Positions 16,783-25,289 of a stretch of 64,000 bases of DNA are shown piece after piece. Location of the stretch: positions 286,483 to 350,482 of the forward strand of contig NZ_UYZY01000006.1 in assembly GCF_900626075.1 (NCBI RefSeq). Direction: 5' to 3'. A program made the position numbers and the translations under genes. This DNA is from Clostridium transplantifaecale (GTDB lineage: Bacteria; Bacillota; Clostridia; Lachnospirales; Lachnospiraceae). The stretch's first letter is position 1. Each line of letters begins with the position of its first letter. Under the pieces are notes generated by a model, which saw only the letters and a program-made list of their open reading frames with translations, did not search any database and was not told the DNA's origin.

Positions 16783-17610
16783 TCAAACACGTTCCAGAAT
16801 ATGCAGGTCCATACTCCCGGAACGGAATCCTTCCAAATCCAGCGTAATATAGCAAAATCCCAGTTCCTTCAGTTTTTTGCAGACTTCGTCCCGCTTTTCA
16901 ATAGCCGCAGTCATCTGATCCGGATCCAGCTCCAGCCTGACCGTATCACGGTGCAGGCGCAGACGGACATTCCCCCGGAACACGGTGCGAAGATATTCCT
17001 CCCCGGCCTCTATTTTCCTGAGAATTTCATAGTCTAATTTCTCTCCGTAGGGAAGACGGGTTGCCATACACGGGGTCGAAGGCCGGGATGCAACTGAAAT
17101 AGAAAGTTCTGCGGCCAGCTCCTTGACTTCTTTTTTTGTGATATGGCAGAGGGCAAGGGGACTGATGATTCCAAGTTCTTTAAGCGCCCGGATGCCGGGA
17201 CGGTATACATGCATATCATCCTCATTCGTGCCATCCAGTATACAGGCAATGTTCTTTTCCCGGGCAAAATCAAGAAGCGTTGTGAAAAGATGCTTTTTAC
17301 AGAGGTAGCACCGCTCCGGAGGGTTGTCTTTCATACCTTCCATCTGAAGCTCATCCACCTGAATCACAATATGCTCCGCCCCCATCTCGTCCGCCACTCT
17401 TTTTGCCGTATCCAGATCGCAGGCAGGATGGAGCATCGTATTAAAAGTCACCGCATAGACGGGGTTTCCGTATTTTCTTCCGCTCTCACAGGCCAGCTTC
17501 AGCAGAAGACTGCTGTCTACCCCGCCGGAAAAAGCGAGGCAGACAGGAGATTTCGCATATTCGTCCATCATCTGTTTCAGCCTGTCCGTGTTCCTTTTTG
17601 TTTCACTCAT
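16783..17610 (-). CDS. larE: LarE, ATP-dependent sacrificial sulfur transferase
   Basis: LarE adenylates the biscarboxylated pyridine nucleotide and gives it sulfur in two turnovers, on the way to the nickel-pincer nucleotide of lactate racemase. The PP-loop SGGVDSS is at residues 28-34. The cysteine in PCMATRLPYGE (Cys181) corresponds to the sulfur-donating Cys176 of Lactobacillus LarE, so this member should be the self-sacrificing type. Two CYLC cysteines near 101-104 are an extra feature. ATG 17610 is preferred because GAGG is six bases upstream; it overlaps larC. The stop codon lies in a copy fragment of the TAGAGCGTGTTTGAA repeat. Confidence 0.95.
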   Translation of the reverse strand: MSETKRNTDRLKQMMDEYAKSPVCLAFSGGVDSSLLLKLACESGRKYGNPVYAVTFNTMLHPACDLDTAKRVADEMGAEHIVIQVDELQMEGMKDNPPERCYLCKKHLFTTLLDFAREKNIACILDGTNEDDMHVYRPGIRALKELGIISPLALCHITKKEVKELAAELSISVASRPSTPCMATRLPYGEKLDYEILRKIEAGEEYLRTVFRGNVRLRLHRDTVRLELDPDQMTAAIEKRDEVCKKLKELGFCYITLDLEGFRSGSMDLHILERV

Positions 17611-19012
17611 GGGCATCCTCTTTCAGAGCGTGATATACTTCCGTAAAAGCAAGTCCCTGCTCGCGGCAGATTCTCCGTACGCTCTCATATTCGGGATAGA
17701 AATACTCCACGCCTGCGCTGCGGCTGACCTTGACATCGGCAACGCCGTAACGTGTCTCCACACGTCTGACTTCCCGTTCCAGAACCGTACGCTCTACAGG
17801 CCACCGGCGGATTCCTATCGTTGTCGTATGGGCAAATACGGCCGCCTCCATTGCCTCTCTCTTATCAACGGTACAGAGAATGCGGAGCACATAAGCGGGA
17901 CGGTTCTTTTTCATGTAGGCCGGGGTATACCATACGTCCCTTGCCCCCTCTTCCATCAGGCATTCCATGACAAAACCCAGGGCCTCACCCGTACAGTCGT
18001 CCATGTTCGTTTCCAGAATCCAGAGTCTTTCCTCCGTATTCTGCTGATTTTCTCCTGTATCCTGCCTGTTTTTTACTGGTTTATGCCTGTTATCCTCCGT
18101 AGGACGGATCAGCATTGCCCTCAGAATATTAGCATTTTTAAAGTCTTTATTTCCGGCTCCGACGCCTATCTTTTCAATTACATAGCGCTCCGGCAGTTCC
18201 TCCTCCGTGCGGAGTGCGGCGGCAATCGCAGCGCCGGTCGGCGTTACCATCTCCCCGTCGTTGTCCGTCAGTTTCAGTTCCAGTCCGTGTGCCGCGGCAA
18301 TATTGGCAGTAGCCGGAACCGGAACCGGCATCACGCCGTGCTGGCAGCGGACATAGCCTTTTCCTTCCGCCAGGGAGGATACCGCCACTTTTGTTATTCC
18401 CAGATCGTGGAGGCATACCGCCACGCTGATGATATCCACGATGGAATCGACGGCTCCCACCTCATGGAAGTGCACCTCTTCTATCGGCAGACCGTGCGCC
18501 TTTGACTCTGCTTCCGCTACGATTTGGAACATCTTTTTCGCCAGATCTTTAACTGGCTCCCCTGCGTTCATCCGATCGATGATTGAGACAATATCGTGGA
18601 TGTTTCTGTGGATGTGGGGATGGCCGTGATCGTGATCATGGGTATGAGCATGGTCATGGCCATGATCATGATTGTGGTCATGGTTGTGGTCGTGATCATG
18701 GTCATAATTGTAAGCGTGGTCATGATTGTGGCCGTCGCCGTGATTATGATCATGACCGTCTTCACCATGTCCATGATCCGCACCATCTTCCAGATGCACA
18801 TCAAAGTCGTAGGCATCAATACCGCATTTCAGTTTTCTTCCAAAATGCAGATGATATCCCTCCACTCCCAAACTCGCCAGTGTATCCTCAAGAACTTTTC
18901 TGCTGGCTCCAAGATCCAGAAGAGCCCCTACCGTCATATCCCCGCTGATACCGGAATAGCATTCCAGGTACAGCCATTTTTCCTCTTTATTCTGGTTTGT
19001 ATTTCCGCTCAT
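17603..19012 (-). CDS. larC: LarC, nickel insertion protein with a histidine-rich insert
   Basis: LarC is a CTP-dependent cyclometallase that inserts nickel into the pincer cofactor. The 469-aa protein starts with YLECYSGISGDMTVGALLDLG, contains PIEEVHFHEVGAVDSIVDI and the C-terminal ETNMDDCTGEALGFVME domain. Residues 80-139 hold about 25 histidines alternating with Asp, Gly and Asn, a probable nickel-storage or sensing stretch. In some lactobacilli the gene is split into larC1/larC2 joined by frameshifting; here one frame covers both parts. It lies between larB and larE with minimal spacing. Confidence 0.95.
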   Translation of the reverse strand: MSGNTNQNKEEKWLYLECYSGISGDMTVGALLDLGASRKVLEDTLASLGVEGYHLHFGRKLKCGIDAYDFDVHLEDGADHGHGEDGHDHNHGDGHNHDHAYNYDHDHDHNHDHNHDHGHDHAHTHDHDHGHPHIHRNIHDIVSIIDRMNAGEPVKDLAKKMFQIVAEAESKAHGLPIEEVHFHEVGAVDSIVDIISVAVCLHDLGITKVAVSSLAEGKGYVRCQHGVMPVPVPATANIAAAHGLELKLTDNDGEMVTPTGAAIAAALRTEEELPERYVIEKIGVGAGNKDFKNANILRAMLIRPTEDNRHKPVKNRQDTGENQQNTEERLWILETNMDDCTGEALGFVMECLMEEGARDVWYTPAYMKKNRPAYVLRILCTVDKREAMEAAVFAHTTTIGIRRWPVERTVLEREVRRVETRYGVADVKVSRSAGVEYFYPEYESVRRICREQGLAFTEVYHALKEDAHE

Positions 19013-19032
19013 TCTTCTCCATCCTTCCTTCG

Positions 19033-19797
19033 TTAAATCCCGCCTTCGTTCCCGTTTCCCACTGCCAGTCTGTTAATTTGCGCCGCAAGGTATCCTGCGC
19101 CGTAACCATTGTCAATATTCACTGTAGATATCCCGTTAGCACAGGAATTGAGCATGGTAAGTAATGCCGACAGTCCGTGAAAGCTGGCTCCGTAACCGAC
19201 TGATGTGGGGACTGCGATAACCGGATTTTCCACCAGCCCGGCCACCACGGTTCCCAGGGCGCCCTCCATGCCCGCAATGGTAATGACACAGTTTGCCTTT
19301 GTAATCTGCTCCCGTTTGGAAAGAATTCTGTGTATTCCGGCAACGCCGACGTCATAGATTCTGTCCACATAGCATCCGAAGAATTCCGCCGTCTGTGCCG
19401 CTTCCTCCGCCACGGGAATATCGGCCGTTCCGCCTGTACAGACGGCAACACAGCCTTTTCTCACTTTACCCTCCGGTTCTGCCTTCAGCACACGGGATAT
19501 CGGGTCATAGACAATCCCGGGAATTTTCTCCCTTACCAGTTCATACTGCTCCGCCGTGGCTCTTGTACCCATCACCTCGCCGTTTTCACGGTACAGCGCG
19601 GCGAATATCTCTGCCAGGTACTGATCCGGTTTTCCCTGGCAGAATACGGTCTCCGGAAATCCGGAGCGGAGCTTTCTGTGAAGATCCAGCTTTGCATAAC
19701 CTAAATCTTCGTATGGAAGGTTTTTAAGCATTTCCTCCGCCTCGAGGGTGGACAGTGTGCCTGCCTTCACCTGTTCCAACATCATTTTTACGTCCAT
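19033..19797 (-). CDS. larB: LarB, pyridinium biscarboxylate synthase
   Basis: LarB carboxylates nicotinic acid adenine dinucleotide and cleaves its phosphoanhydride, the first step of nickel-pincer cofactor synthesis. The 254-aa protein has the family N-terminus and a PurE-like C-terminal domain with GTADIPVAEEAAQTAEFFG and IAGMEGALGTVVAGLVENPVIAVPTSVGYG split by the usual loops. AGGAGG precedes the ATG. Order larB-larC-larE directly after the ABC importer argues that imported nickel feeds this cofactor. A LarA-type racemase is not in the window. Confidence 0.95.
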   Translation of the reverse strand: MDVKMMLEQVKAGTLSTLEAEEMLKNLPYEDLGYAKLDLHRKLRSGFPETVFCQGKPDQYLAEIFAALYRENGEVMGTRATAEQYELVREKIPGIVYDPISRVLKAEPEGKVRKGCVAVCTGGTADIPVAEEAAQTAEFFGCYVDRIYDVGVAGIHRILSKREQITKANCVITIAGMEGALGTVVAGLVENPVIAVPTSVGYGASFHGLSALLTMLNSCANGISTVNIDNGYGAGYLAAQINRLAVGNGNEGGI

Positions 19798-19832
19798 TTA
19801 TTCCTCCTGTATGAAGCGTGCCGCCGCTTATC

Positions 19833-20438
19833 TCACTGCACTAAATTTATTTTTCTTGTACAGACTCTGTCCGTCAGGCTGTCGGAGTGGCTGACTACCA
19901 GCATTCCGATCCCCCTCTTTTCCGTCTCTTCTATCAGTGCATGCCAGATGGCGCTTTGAGTCACCATATCAAGCATCGTTGTTATCTCATCCGCCAACAG
20001 AATTTTCGTACCCTCTCCGAGAGCTCTTGCAATGCAGAAACGCTGCAACTCACCGCCCGAAAGCTCCGAGGGAAAACGGTCCAGCCATTCCTGCCTTATT
20101 CCCAGTTTATCCAGTAATTCCGAAGAAATCCGGCCTCCCTCTTTTAAAACGTGCGCCATCTTCCAGCGCGGGTTCACCGACTGCTCCGGGTGCTGCCATA
20201 TCATCTGGATCGGCAGCCTTCCTCTGAAATTTACAAGCTCCGTTCCGTCAAGCATGACCTTCCCCGAATCCGGCTTCTCGTAGCCTGCAAGAATCTTACA
20301 GAATGTAGTTTTCCCGAATCCGCTGGGTGCCGCAATTGCGACGCGCTCCCCGCTCTCAACTGAAATGGACACCCTGTTTAAAATCTGACGGCTTCCGGTA
20401 TCATAGCGGAATGAAATGTCTTTCGCTTCCAGTCTCAT
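19833..20438 (-). CDS. ABC transporter ATPase, NikE/DppF-like
   Basis: The 201-aa ATPase is the second nucleotide-binding subunit of the importer. Walker A APSGFGKTT lies near residues 34-42, the signature LSGGELQRFCIARAL near 127, Walker B ILLADEITT follows, and the H-loop is in VVSHSD. It is short and lacks the C-terminal oligopeptide-transporter extension with the iron-sulfur cysteines. Start 20438 is fixed by GGAGGTGAGG and by an ATGA overlap with the preceding ATPase gene. Confidence 0.88.
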   Translation of the reverse strand: MRLEAKDISFRYDTGSRQILNRVSISVESGERVAIAAPSGFGKTTFCKILAGYEKPDSGKVMLDGTELVNFRGRLPIQMIWQHPEQSVNPRWKMAHVLKEGGRISSELLDKLGIRQEWLDRFPSELSGGELQRFCIARALGEGTKILLADEITTMLDMVTQSAIWHALIEETEKRGIGMLVVSHSDSLTDRVCTRKINLVQ

Positions 20439-21301
20439 GGCCTCACCTCCGAACACGTCATTTCCACATCTCCGTCCGGTGCTGAAACTCCATCCCCCGA
20501 TACTGCGTTTCCTCGTCCCGGCACCGCAAATCCGTGTTCCGGCATGGCATAATAAAGCGCCTTTGTGTAGGGATGTGTAAGTCTCTCCGGGCTGCCAAAA
20601 TCCTCCGGCATTACTTCCTCTATAATCTCTCCCTCATAGAATACCATAATTCTGTCCGCTGTTTCCAGTGCCAGTTCCAGATCATGAGTAATAAACAAAA
20701 CCGCAGCGCCCTCACCGGCAATTTCCCTGAAATGTCCCATGACGCGTCTGGCCGTATTCAGTTCCAGGCCCGGTGTCGGCTCATCCGCAATCACCAGACG
20801 CGGATTCTCCATCAGGGCCGACGCTATCAGTACCCGCCTTGCCATTCCTCCCGACAGTTCAAAAGGATAGAGTTCTTCCGTCGCTTCATCCAGGCCGAAC
20901 CGCGAAAGCAGCTCTCTGCATCTTTCCCTTGAAACGCCGTCTTTTTTTCCTTTTCTTATCTGTTCTCCCACCCTCATCAGAGGATCCAGATAGGATACGC
21001 CCTGAGGTACCAGGGCAATCTCGCCACCGCGCAGTGTTTCCAGCCTCTTTTCAGTGAGACGCTCACCTCCGTACAGTATCTCCCCGGTAACCCGGCAGTT
21101 ATATGGCATGATGCCGAGAATCGCATGGGCCAGCAGGCTTTTTCCGGAACCGCTGGCTCCCACGACCGCCGTCATTTCTCCTTCGCGCAGAGTGAGGTTC
21201 AGATTTTTAACCGGGGTAAGCGTCCGGCGGCTGAGTCCCTTCCCATACTGGGTAAATGAAATCCCCAGCCGGTGGACTTCCAGAATTGTTTCATTCAGCA
21301 T
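20435..21301 (-). CDS. ABC transporter ATPase, NikD/DppD-like
   Basis: The 288-aa subunit has Walker A GASGSGKSLL near residue 49, Q-loop VPQGVSYLDP, signature LSGGMARRVLIASAL, Walker B LVIADEPT and a C-terminal extension with LTHPYTKALYYAMPEHG, typical of nickel and peptide importers. It couples ATP hydrolysis to transport by the two permeases just upstream. The last ~25 residues are Gly/Ala/Asp rich. It is coupled by overlap to the second ATPase gene. Confidence 0.9.
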   Translation of the reverse strand: MLNETILEVHRLGISFTQYGKGLSRRTLTPVKNLNLTLREGEMTAVVGASGSGKSLLAHAILGIMPYNCRVTGEILYGGERLTEKRLETLRGGEIALVPQGVSYLDPLMRVGEQIRKGKKDGVSRERCRELLSRFGLDEATEELYPFELSGGMARRVLIASALMENPRLVIADEPTPGLELNTARRVMGHFREIAGEGAAVLFITHDLELALETADRIMVFYEGEIIEEVMPEDFGSPERLTHPYTKALYYAMPEHGFAVPGRGNAVSGDGVSAPDGDVEMTCSEVRP

Positions 21302-21339
21302 ATTACTTCCTCCCTGTCACGATTTCCATTACCGTCCGC

Positions 21340-22158
21340 TTACTCATGGGCGCTCCCCGGATCCAGCAGGCCGCTTATGCTCTGTCCCAGCCCCTGGAAA
21401 ATGAGGACCGTGGCCACCAGGGCCGCCCCCGGAAAAACGGCCAGCCACCATTTCCCGGTGATGAGATACTTCATGCTCTCCGAAAGAATAATGCCGATAG
21501 CCGGTTCCTCCGGAGGCAGTCCGAATCCTAAAAAGGTGATGGACGCCTCATGCAAGATAGCATGGGGAAACATGAGCACCAGGCCGGTGAGAAACTGCGG
21601 AACCAGGTGGGGCAGCATATGTTCGGCCGCTATCCTCCATCTCCCCATTCCAAGCCGTTCCGAAATCTTCACATACTGGCTGGCCTTAAGCTGAAGGACC
21701 TCGGCCCTGATAAGCCTGGCCAGGGAAGGCCAGTGTGTCAGCGCAATGCCGATAGCCACTCCGGTAAAACCTTTTCCACAGGCAAAGGATATTAATATAA
21801 GAAGGAGCATATGGGGGATTCCCATCATCGTATCAATCAGTCCCGACACAGCCATATCGGCCGCCTTCCCGAGAACCGCAGCCGCCGTACCCAGAACCAG
21901 GGCGATCACCGCGCTGGACGCAGCCGTCACGACGCCGAGGCGGATGCTCATAGAAAGACCGGCTGCCGTCCGTTTCAGCATATCGCGCCCCAGCCAGTCG
22001 GTACCAAAAAGATAGGCGCCGCACGGTTTTAAGTTCTTTCTGGAAAAATCGGTCACCAGCGCATCGCTCTCCCAGATATGCCCAAGAACCGCAACCAGAA
22101 GGAGAATCAGGGAAAAGGCGAAAACAGCGGTCAAAGTTCTGGCTCTTCTGTTATTCAT
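21340..22158 (-). CDS. ABC transporter permease, NikC/DppC-like
   Basis: The 272-aa membrane subunit has an N-terminal helix (about 10-32), the PCGAYLFGTDWLGRDMLKR block that is diagnostic for DppC/NikC permeases, five further helices and the EAA-loop segment AEVLQLKASQYVKISERLG. It pairs with the permease encoded before it, and the ATG overlaps that gene's stop. GGAGG precedes the start. Confidence 0.92.
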   Translation of the reverse strand: MNNRRARTLTAVFAFSLILLLVAVLGHIWESDALVTDFSRKNLKPCGAYLFGTDWLGRDMLKRTAAGLSMSIRLGVVTAASSAVIALVLGTAAAVLGKAADMAVSGLIDTMMGIPHMLLLILISFACGKGFTGVAIGIALTHWPSLARLIRAEVLQLKASQYVKISERLGMGRWRIAAEHMLPHLVPQFLTGLVLMFPHAILHEASITFLGFGLPPEEPAIGIILSESMKYLITGKWWLAVFPGAALVATVLIFQGLGQSISGLLDPGSAHE

Positions 22159-23171
22159 AGAACCTCCCCCTTTCCTGCCGATCTCTTCCTGTCCCGCTTC
22201 ATTCTCGGATCCACGGCGTAATAGAGCAGATCGGCCGTAAAGTTGCCAAGGAATACAACGGCCGCGCTGATCAGGGTAATCCCTAAGAGCAGAGGCACAT
22301 CACTGCCCAGACCGGCCGTAATGGCAGCCTGCCCGAGTCCCGGGTAAGAAAAAACCTGCTCCACGAGAACGGAGCCGCCGAATATCTCACTGATGGAAGC
22401 AAACTGAAGCGTAATGACGGGCAGAAGGATATTTCTGAGCCCGTGGCGCCTCACGGTCTGCCATGGGGACTCTCCTCTTGCCCTGGCATAAAAAATATAG
22501 TCGCTCTCTAAAACCTCTATCATCTTGCTCCTGGTATGCATGGCAATATTGGAAACACCGGTCAGGCCGAGCGTCAGCGCAGGCAGCGCGGCATGGATAA
22601 GCCGGTCGCCAAGCGTCACCTCCGATGCGGCGACTCCCACGGGAACGCTGAAACCGATGGGAAAAATGGGAAACTGGATGGCAAAGATTAAAAGAAGCAC
22701 CAGAGCCAGCCAGAAGGCAGGCGTACCGGCGATTACCATGCAGTATGCCGTCACCGCCTTATCCTGCCACTTACCCTTTTTCATACCGGCCACAACGCCG
22801 AGGGCCGTTCCGACGACGCCCGAAAAAATCCAGGCGGACACCATCAGCCAGGCGGAATTTGCAAATTTCTCCCCGATGACTTCCAAAACCGGCCTGCGGT
22901 AGAGCAGGGAGGTGCCGAAGTCACCATGGCAGATACCGGAAAACCAGTTTGCAAACCGTTCACCGGCAGGCACCGTGACACCCCAGTATTCTTCCAGCCT
23001 CTTAATCTGTTCCTCCGACATGGAACCGAGCGCCGCCTGTCCCACATTTGTTTTCAACGGATCCACGGGCGAGATGGAAATCAAAAAAAACGCCGCCGCA
23101 CTCACAGCCAGCAGTAATATTACCATCCGTACCACGTTCTTTGCCAAAAATGTACCATACCGTCCAGTCAC
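22155..23171 (-). CDS. ABC transporter permease, NikB/DppB-like
   Basis: The 338-aa permease begins with one helix (about 12-32), then the LEEYWGVTVPAGERFANWF region and FGTSLLYRRPVLEVI, both characteristic of DppB/NikB proteins, and the EAA loop ESDYIFYARARGESP. Start is a GTG behind GGAAGAAGGAAG. It is separated from the binding-protein gene by a 135-bp gap that contains a strong stem-loop, which probably lowers expression of the membrane part compared with the binding protein. Confidence 0.92.
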   Translation of the reverse strand: MTGRYGTFLAKNVVRMVILLLAVSAAAFFLISISPVDPLKTNVGQAALGSMSEEQIKRLEEYWGVTVPAGERFANWFSGICHGDFGTSLLYRRPVLEVIGEKFANSAWLMVSAWIFSGVVGTALGVVAGMKKGKWQDKAVTAYCMVIAGTPAFWLALVLLLIFAIQFPIFPIGFSVPVGVAASEVTLGDRLIHAALPALTLGLTGVSNIAMHTRSKMIEVLESDYIFYARARGESPWQTVRRHGLRNILLPVITLQFASISEIFGGSVLVEQVFSYPGLGQAAITAGLGSDVPLLLGITLISAAVVFLGNFTADLLYYAVDPRMKRDRKRSAGKGEVL

Positions 23172-23193
23172 TGTTTTCTTCCTTCTTCCTGTT

Positions 23194-23284
23194 CATCCCG
23201 GCAGGGAATTCCGTATGACGGCCCGCTGCACCGCCGTATCCGGCAAAGCAGCGGAGCGCCATCCTGAATTCCCGCGCCGGGATG
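23194..23284 (-). promoter_or_regulatory. Intercistronic stem-loop between binding protein and permease genes
   Basis: CATCCCGGC-GGGAATTC (from 23194) pairs with GAATTCCC-GCCGGGATG (23266-23284), a 17-bp stem with a small bulge around an internal GC-rich region. No T run follows, so it is more likely an mRNA-stabilising or processing structure than a full terminator. Confidence 0.7.
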
Positions 23285-23306
23285 GATGTCTTATCACTCT
23301 TTTTTC

Positions 23307-24953
23307 TTATTCCCAGCTCCACTGATCCACATTATTTACGATAGACCAGCCATGGCCGTGGGGATGAAGTTTCTGTTCGGCCACATGAAGGCCGTCCCGC
23401 TCCCAGTAAAGATGGTCGATATTCACAAGCCAGATCCACGGAATATCACCTTCCTGTGTAATGCCTGTGGTTCCGTCCCACTGCGCCTTTTTCCAGAACT
23501 CCAGGGAACCTTCCAGATCCGTGCTTGCCAGCGCCTCATCCATATACCTGTCAACTGTCTCATTGGCATAAGGTGAGTAGGATGCGAGACCCGTATCTTT
23601 CATCGTGTGGTAGATATTGTAAAGCTCCATCGGAGTATGCGCTCCCCAGCCCCATAAGAGCGGCTGTGACTGTGCCTCGTCATAAGCTGTATCCCAGCCT
23701 GTTCCCCGGGAAGTGGCCTGAATGCCCAGCTCCTTTAACTGATTGGCCGTATCCGCCGCCAGGGCCTGTCTGACGGAATCATCCGCCGGATAGATAAATT
23801 CGATCTCCGCCTTCACTCCGTCCTTTTCCCTGATTCCGTCCGCGCCTGTCACCCATCCCGCTTCATCCAGCAGCCTGGCCGCCGCTTCAGGATCGTATGA
23901 AATCTGCGCATCGCTGTTATACCACGGCATTTTGTCGCAGACGCTGAACGCGGGGCTGCCGTATCCGTTCAAAACGTTTCCTATCATCTCTTCCCTGTCG
24001 ATTGCCAGATTAATTGCCCGGCGGACCTTCACATCGGCTGTAAAGTCATTACCCACCGTGAGGCCGTCCAGTTCCGTCTTCGGTATTGCCGGGAGGTTAA
24101 AACCTCTGTTGTCAACCGTCTCGCAGGATAGCAGATTATATCCCGCCGTCTCCTGATCGGTGTAGGAAGCGGCCGTGTAGGCCAGATCCACCTGCCCCGC
24201 TTTTACTGCTGCAAAGGCAGCGTCCTCATCCATAAAGAGGATGGTCACCTGTTTCATCTTCGGCGCCTCCCCATAGTAGTCCGGGTTGGCCTCCAGGATG
24301 ACCTGCTGCCCTCTGTCCCACTGTTTCAGGATGTACCGCCCGGAACCAACCGGATTGCTTCCGTAGTCGGAACCGTAGGCATGTTCCGGAACAATTCCGG
24401 TTATGGCCATCGTATAAGGCCAGATGGAATACGGACGCTCCATATGGAAAGCAACCGTAGTCCCATCCACCGCCTCGGCGCTCTCAAGCATGGTAAAATC
24501 GTTGACGGAACTTGTTTTCTTAAGCGTATTATAGGTAAATGCCACATCCTCCGCCGTCAGAGGCTCCCCATCCGTAAATTTCACATCGTCGCGGATCGTG
24601 ACGGTCCATGTCATTCCGTCGTCCGAGGCCTCCATGGAGGTTGCAAGGTCGTACCCAATCCCCAGATCCGGTGTGGTCACGGTGAGGGTGCTCTGGATCA
24701 GCGGCTCATGGACGTGCTCTCCCGCGCCCCAGCCATAGGCCGGGTCAAATCCTGATTCCGGCTCGGAGTTCGTCGTCATCACCACCACGACGGAATCCTT
24801 CTTCGCTTCCGTTCCCGTTTCCTGTGCCTGCGTTCCGGACTCATTCGTCTCCGTTTCGGTTCCGGATCTTTTCGCAGAACCGGAGCAGCCCGTTAGCAGC
24901 AGCCCGGCAGCGGCAGCGGCGGCAAAAAATGCAGTAATCTTTATTTTTTTCAT
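23307..24953 (-). CDS. Solute-binding lipoprotein, NikA/OppA-like (SBP_bac_5)
   Basis: The 548-aa extracytoplasmic binding protein has a signal peptide with lipobox LLLTGC (Cys23), so it would be anchored by lipid to the membrane. The mature part shows the cluster-C pattern: WTVTIRDDVKFTDGEPLTAEDVAF near residues 135-160, GSGRYILKQWDRG and VRRAINLAIDREEM. It is the first gene of the importer operon. Family members bind nickel chelates or peptides; nickel is inferred from the larBCE genes that follow. Alternative: a peptide importer by chance adjacent. Confidence 0.9.
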   Translation of the reverse strand: MKKIKITAFFAAAAAAGLLLTGCSGSAKRSGTETETNESGTQAQETGTEAKKDSVVVVMTTNSEPESGFDPAYGWGAGEHVHEPLIQSTLTVTTPDLGIGYDLATSMEASDDGMTWTVTIRDDVKFTDGEPLTAEDVAFTYNTLKKTSSVNDFTMLESAEAVDGTTVAFHMERPYSIWPYTMAITGIVPEHAYGSDYGSNPVGSGRYILKQWDRGQQVILEANPDYYGEAPKMKQVTILFMDEDAAFAAVKAGQVDLAYTAASYTDQETAGYNLLSCETVDNRGFNLPAIPKTELDGLTVGNDFTADVKVRRAINLAIDREEMIGNVLNGYGSPAFSVCDKMPWYNSDAQISYDPEAAARLLDEAGWVTGADGIREKDGVKAEIEFIYPADDSVRQALAADTANQLKELGIQATSRGTGWDTAYDEAQSQPLLWGWGAHTPMELYNIYHTMKDTGLASYSPYANETVDRYMDEALASTDLEGSLEFWKKAQWDGTTGITQEGDIPWIWLVNIDHLYWERDGLHVAEQKLHPHGHGWSIVNNVDQWSWE

Positions 24954-25062
24954 TACCTGTTTCCCCTTTCAATCCATTTCAATTTGAATTTTACCACTCA
25001 ATCGATGAAGATAATTTTCCAGAAAAAAATACCAGAAAAGACTCTGCCCCTTGAGGACAAAA

Positions 25063-25077
25063 ATACCTTCCTGGTAT
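25063..25077. promoter_or_regulatory. Small dyad upstream of the nickel operon, possible operator
   Basis: ATACC-TTCCT-GGTAT lies 110 bp ahead of the binding-protein start in the 336-bp gene-free stretch 24954-25289. A NikR-type GTATGA-N16-TCATAC site was not found. The same stretch holds a fragment of the small repeat at 25177-25201. No convincing promoter was fixed. Confidence 0.3.
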
Positions 25078-25176
25078 AATTTCATATTTCAATATCACGC
25101 CATCTGCGGGTGACTTTTCAGTTATTACTTATTTTCATACTATTTATCCCGCTTGTGCAGGAATCATGCCGGGCCT

Positions 25177-25201
25177 GGAGCGTGATTGAAAATTGCTTTC
25201 A
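25177..25201. repeat. Fragment of the TAGAGCGTGTTTGAA repeat
   Basis: GGAGCGTGATTGAAAATTGC and following bases match one arm and adjoining core of the element at 11082-11156 with few changes. No complementary arm is present, so this is a decayed or solo-end copy. Confidence 0.55.
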
Positions 25202-25289
25202 GCCGGAACATTATGACAGCTTGTGCTGCCGGTTGAGATTATTATAATCTGACAGTCCCGCCCCGTCAATCCCAATTTACCGCGGAATG

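Noticed and set aside
18596..19036. Open frame opposite larC rich in Met, Val and Ile, plus repeat-like DNA that at first suggests an array
   Set aside because: It is the shadow of the histidine-rich codons of larC. Units are irregular and have no spacers, so it is neither a gene nor a CRISPR array.
24954..25289. NikR operator for the nickel operon
   Set aside because: No GTATGA-N16-TCATAC pair could be found; only a short ATACC/GGTAT dyad is present.
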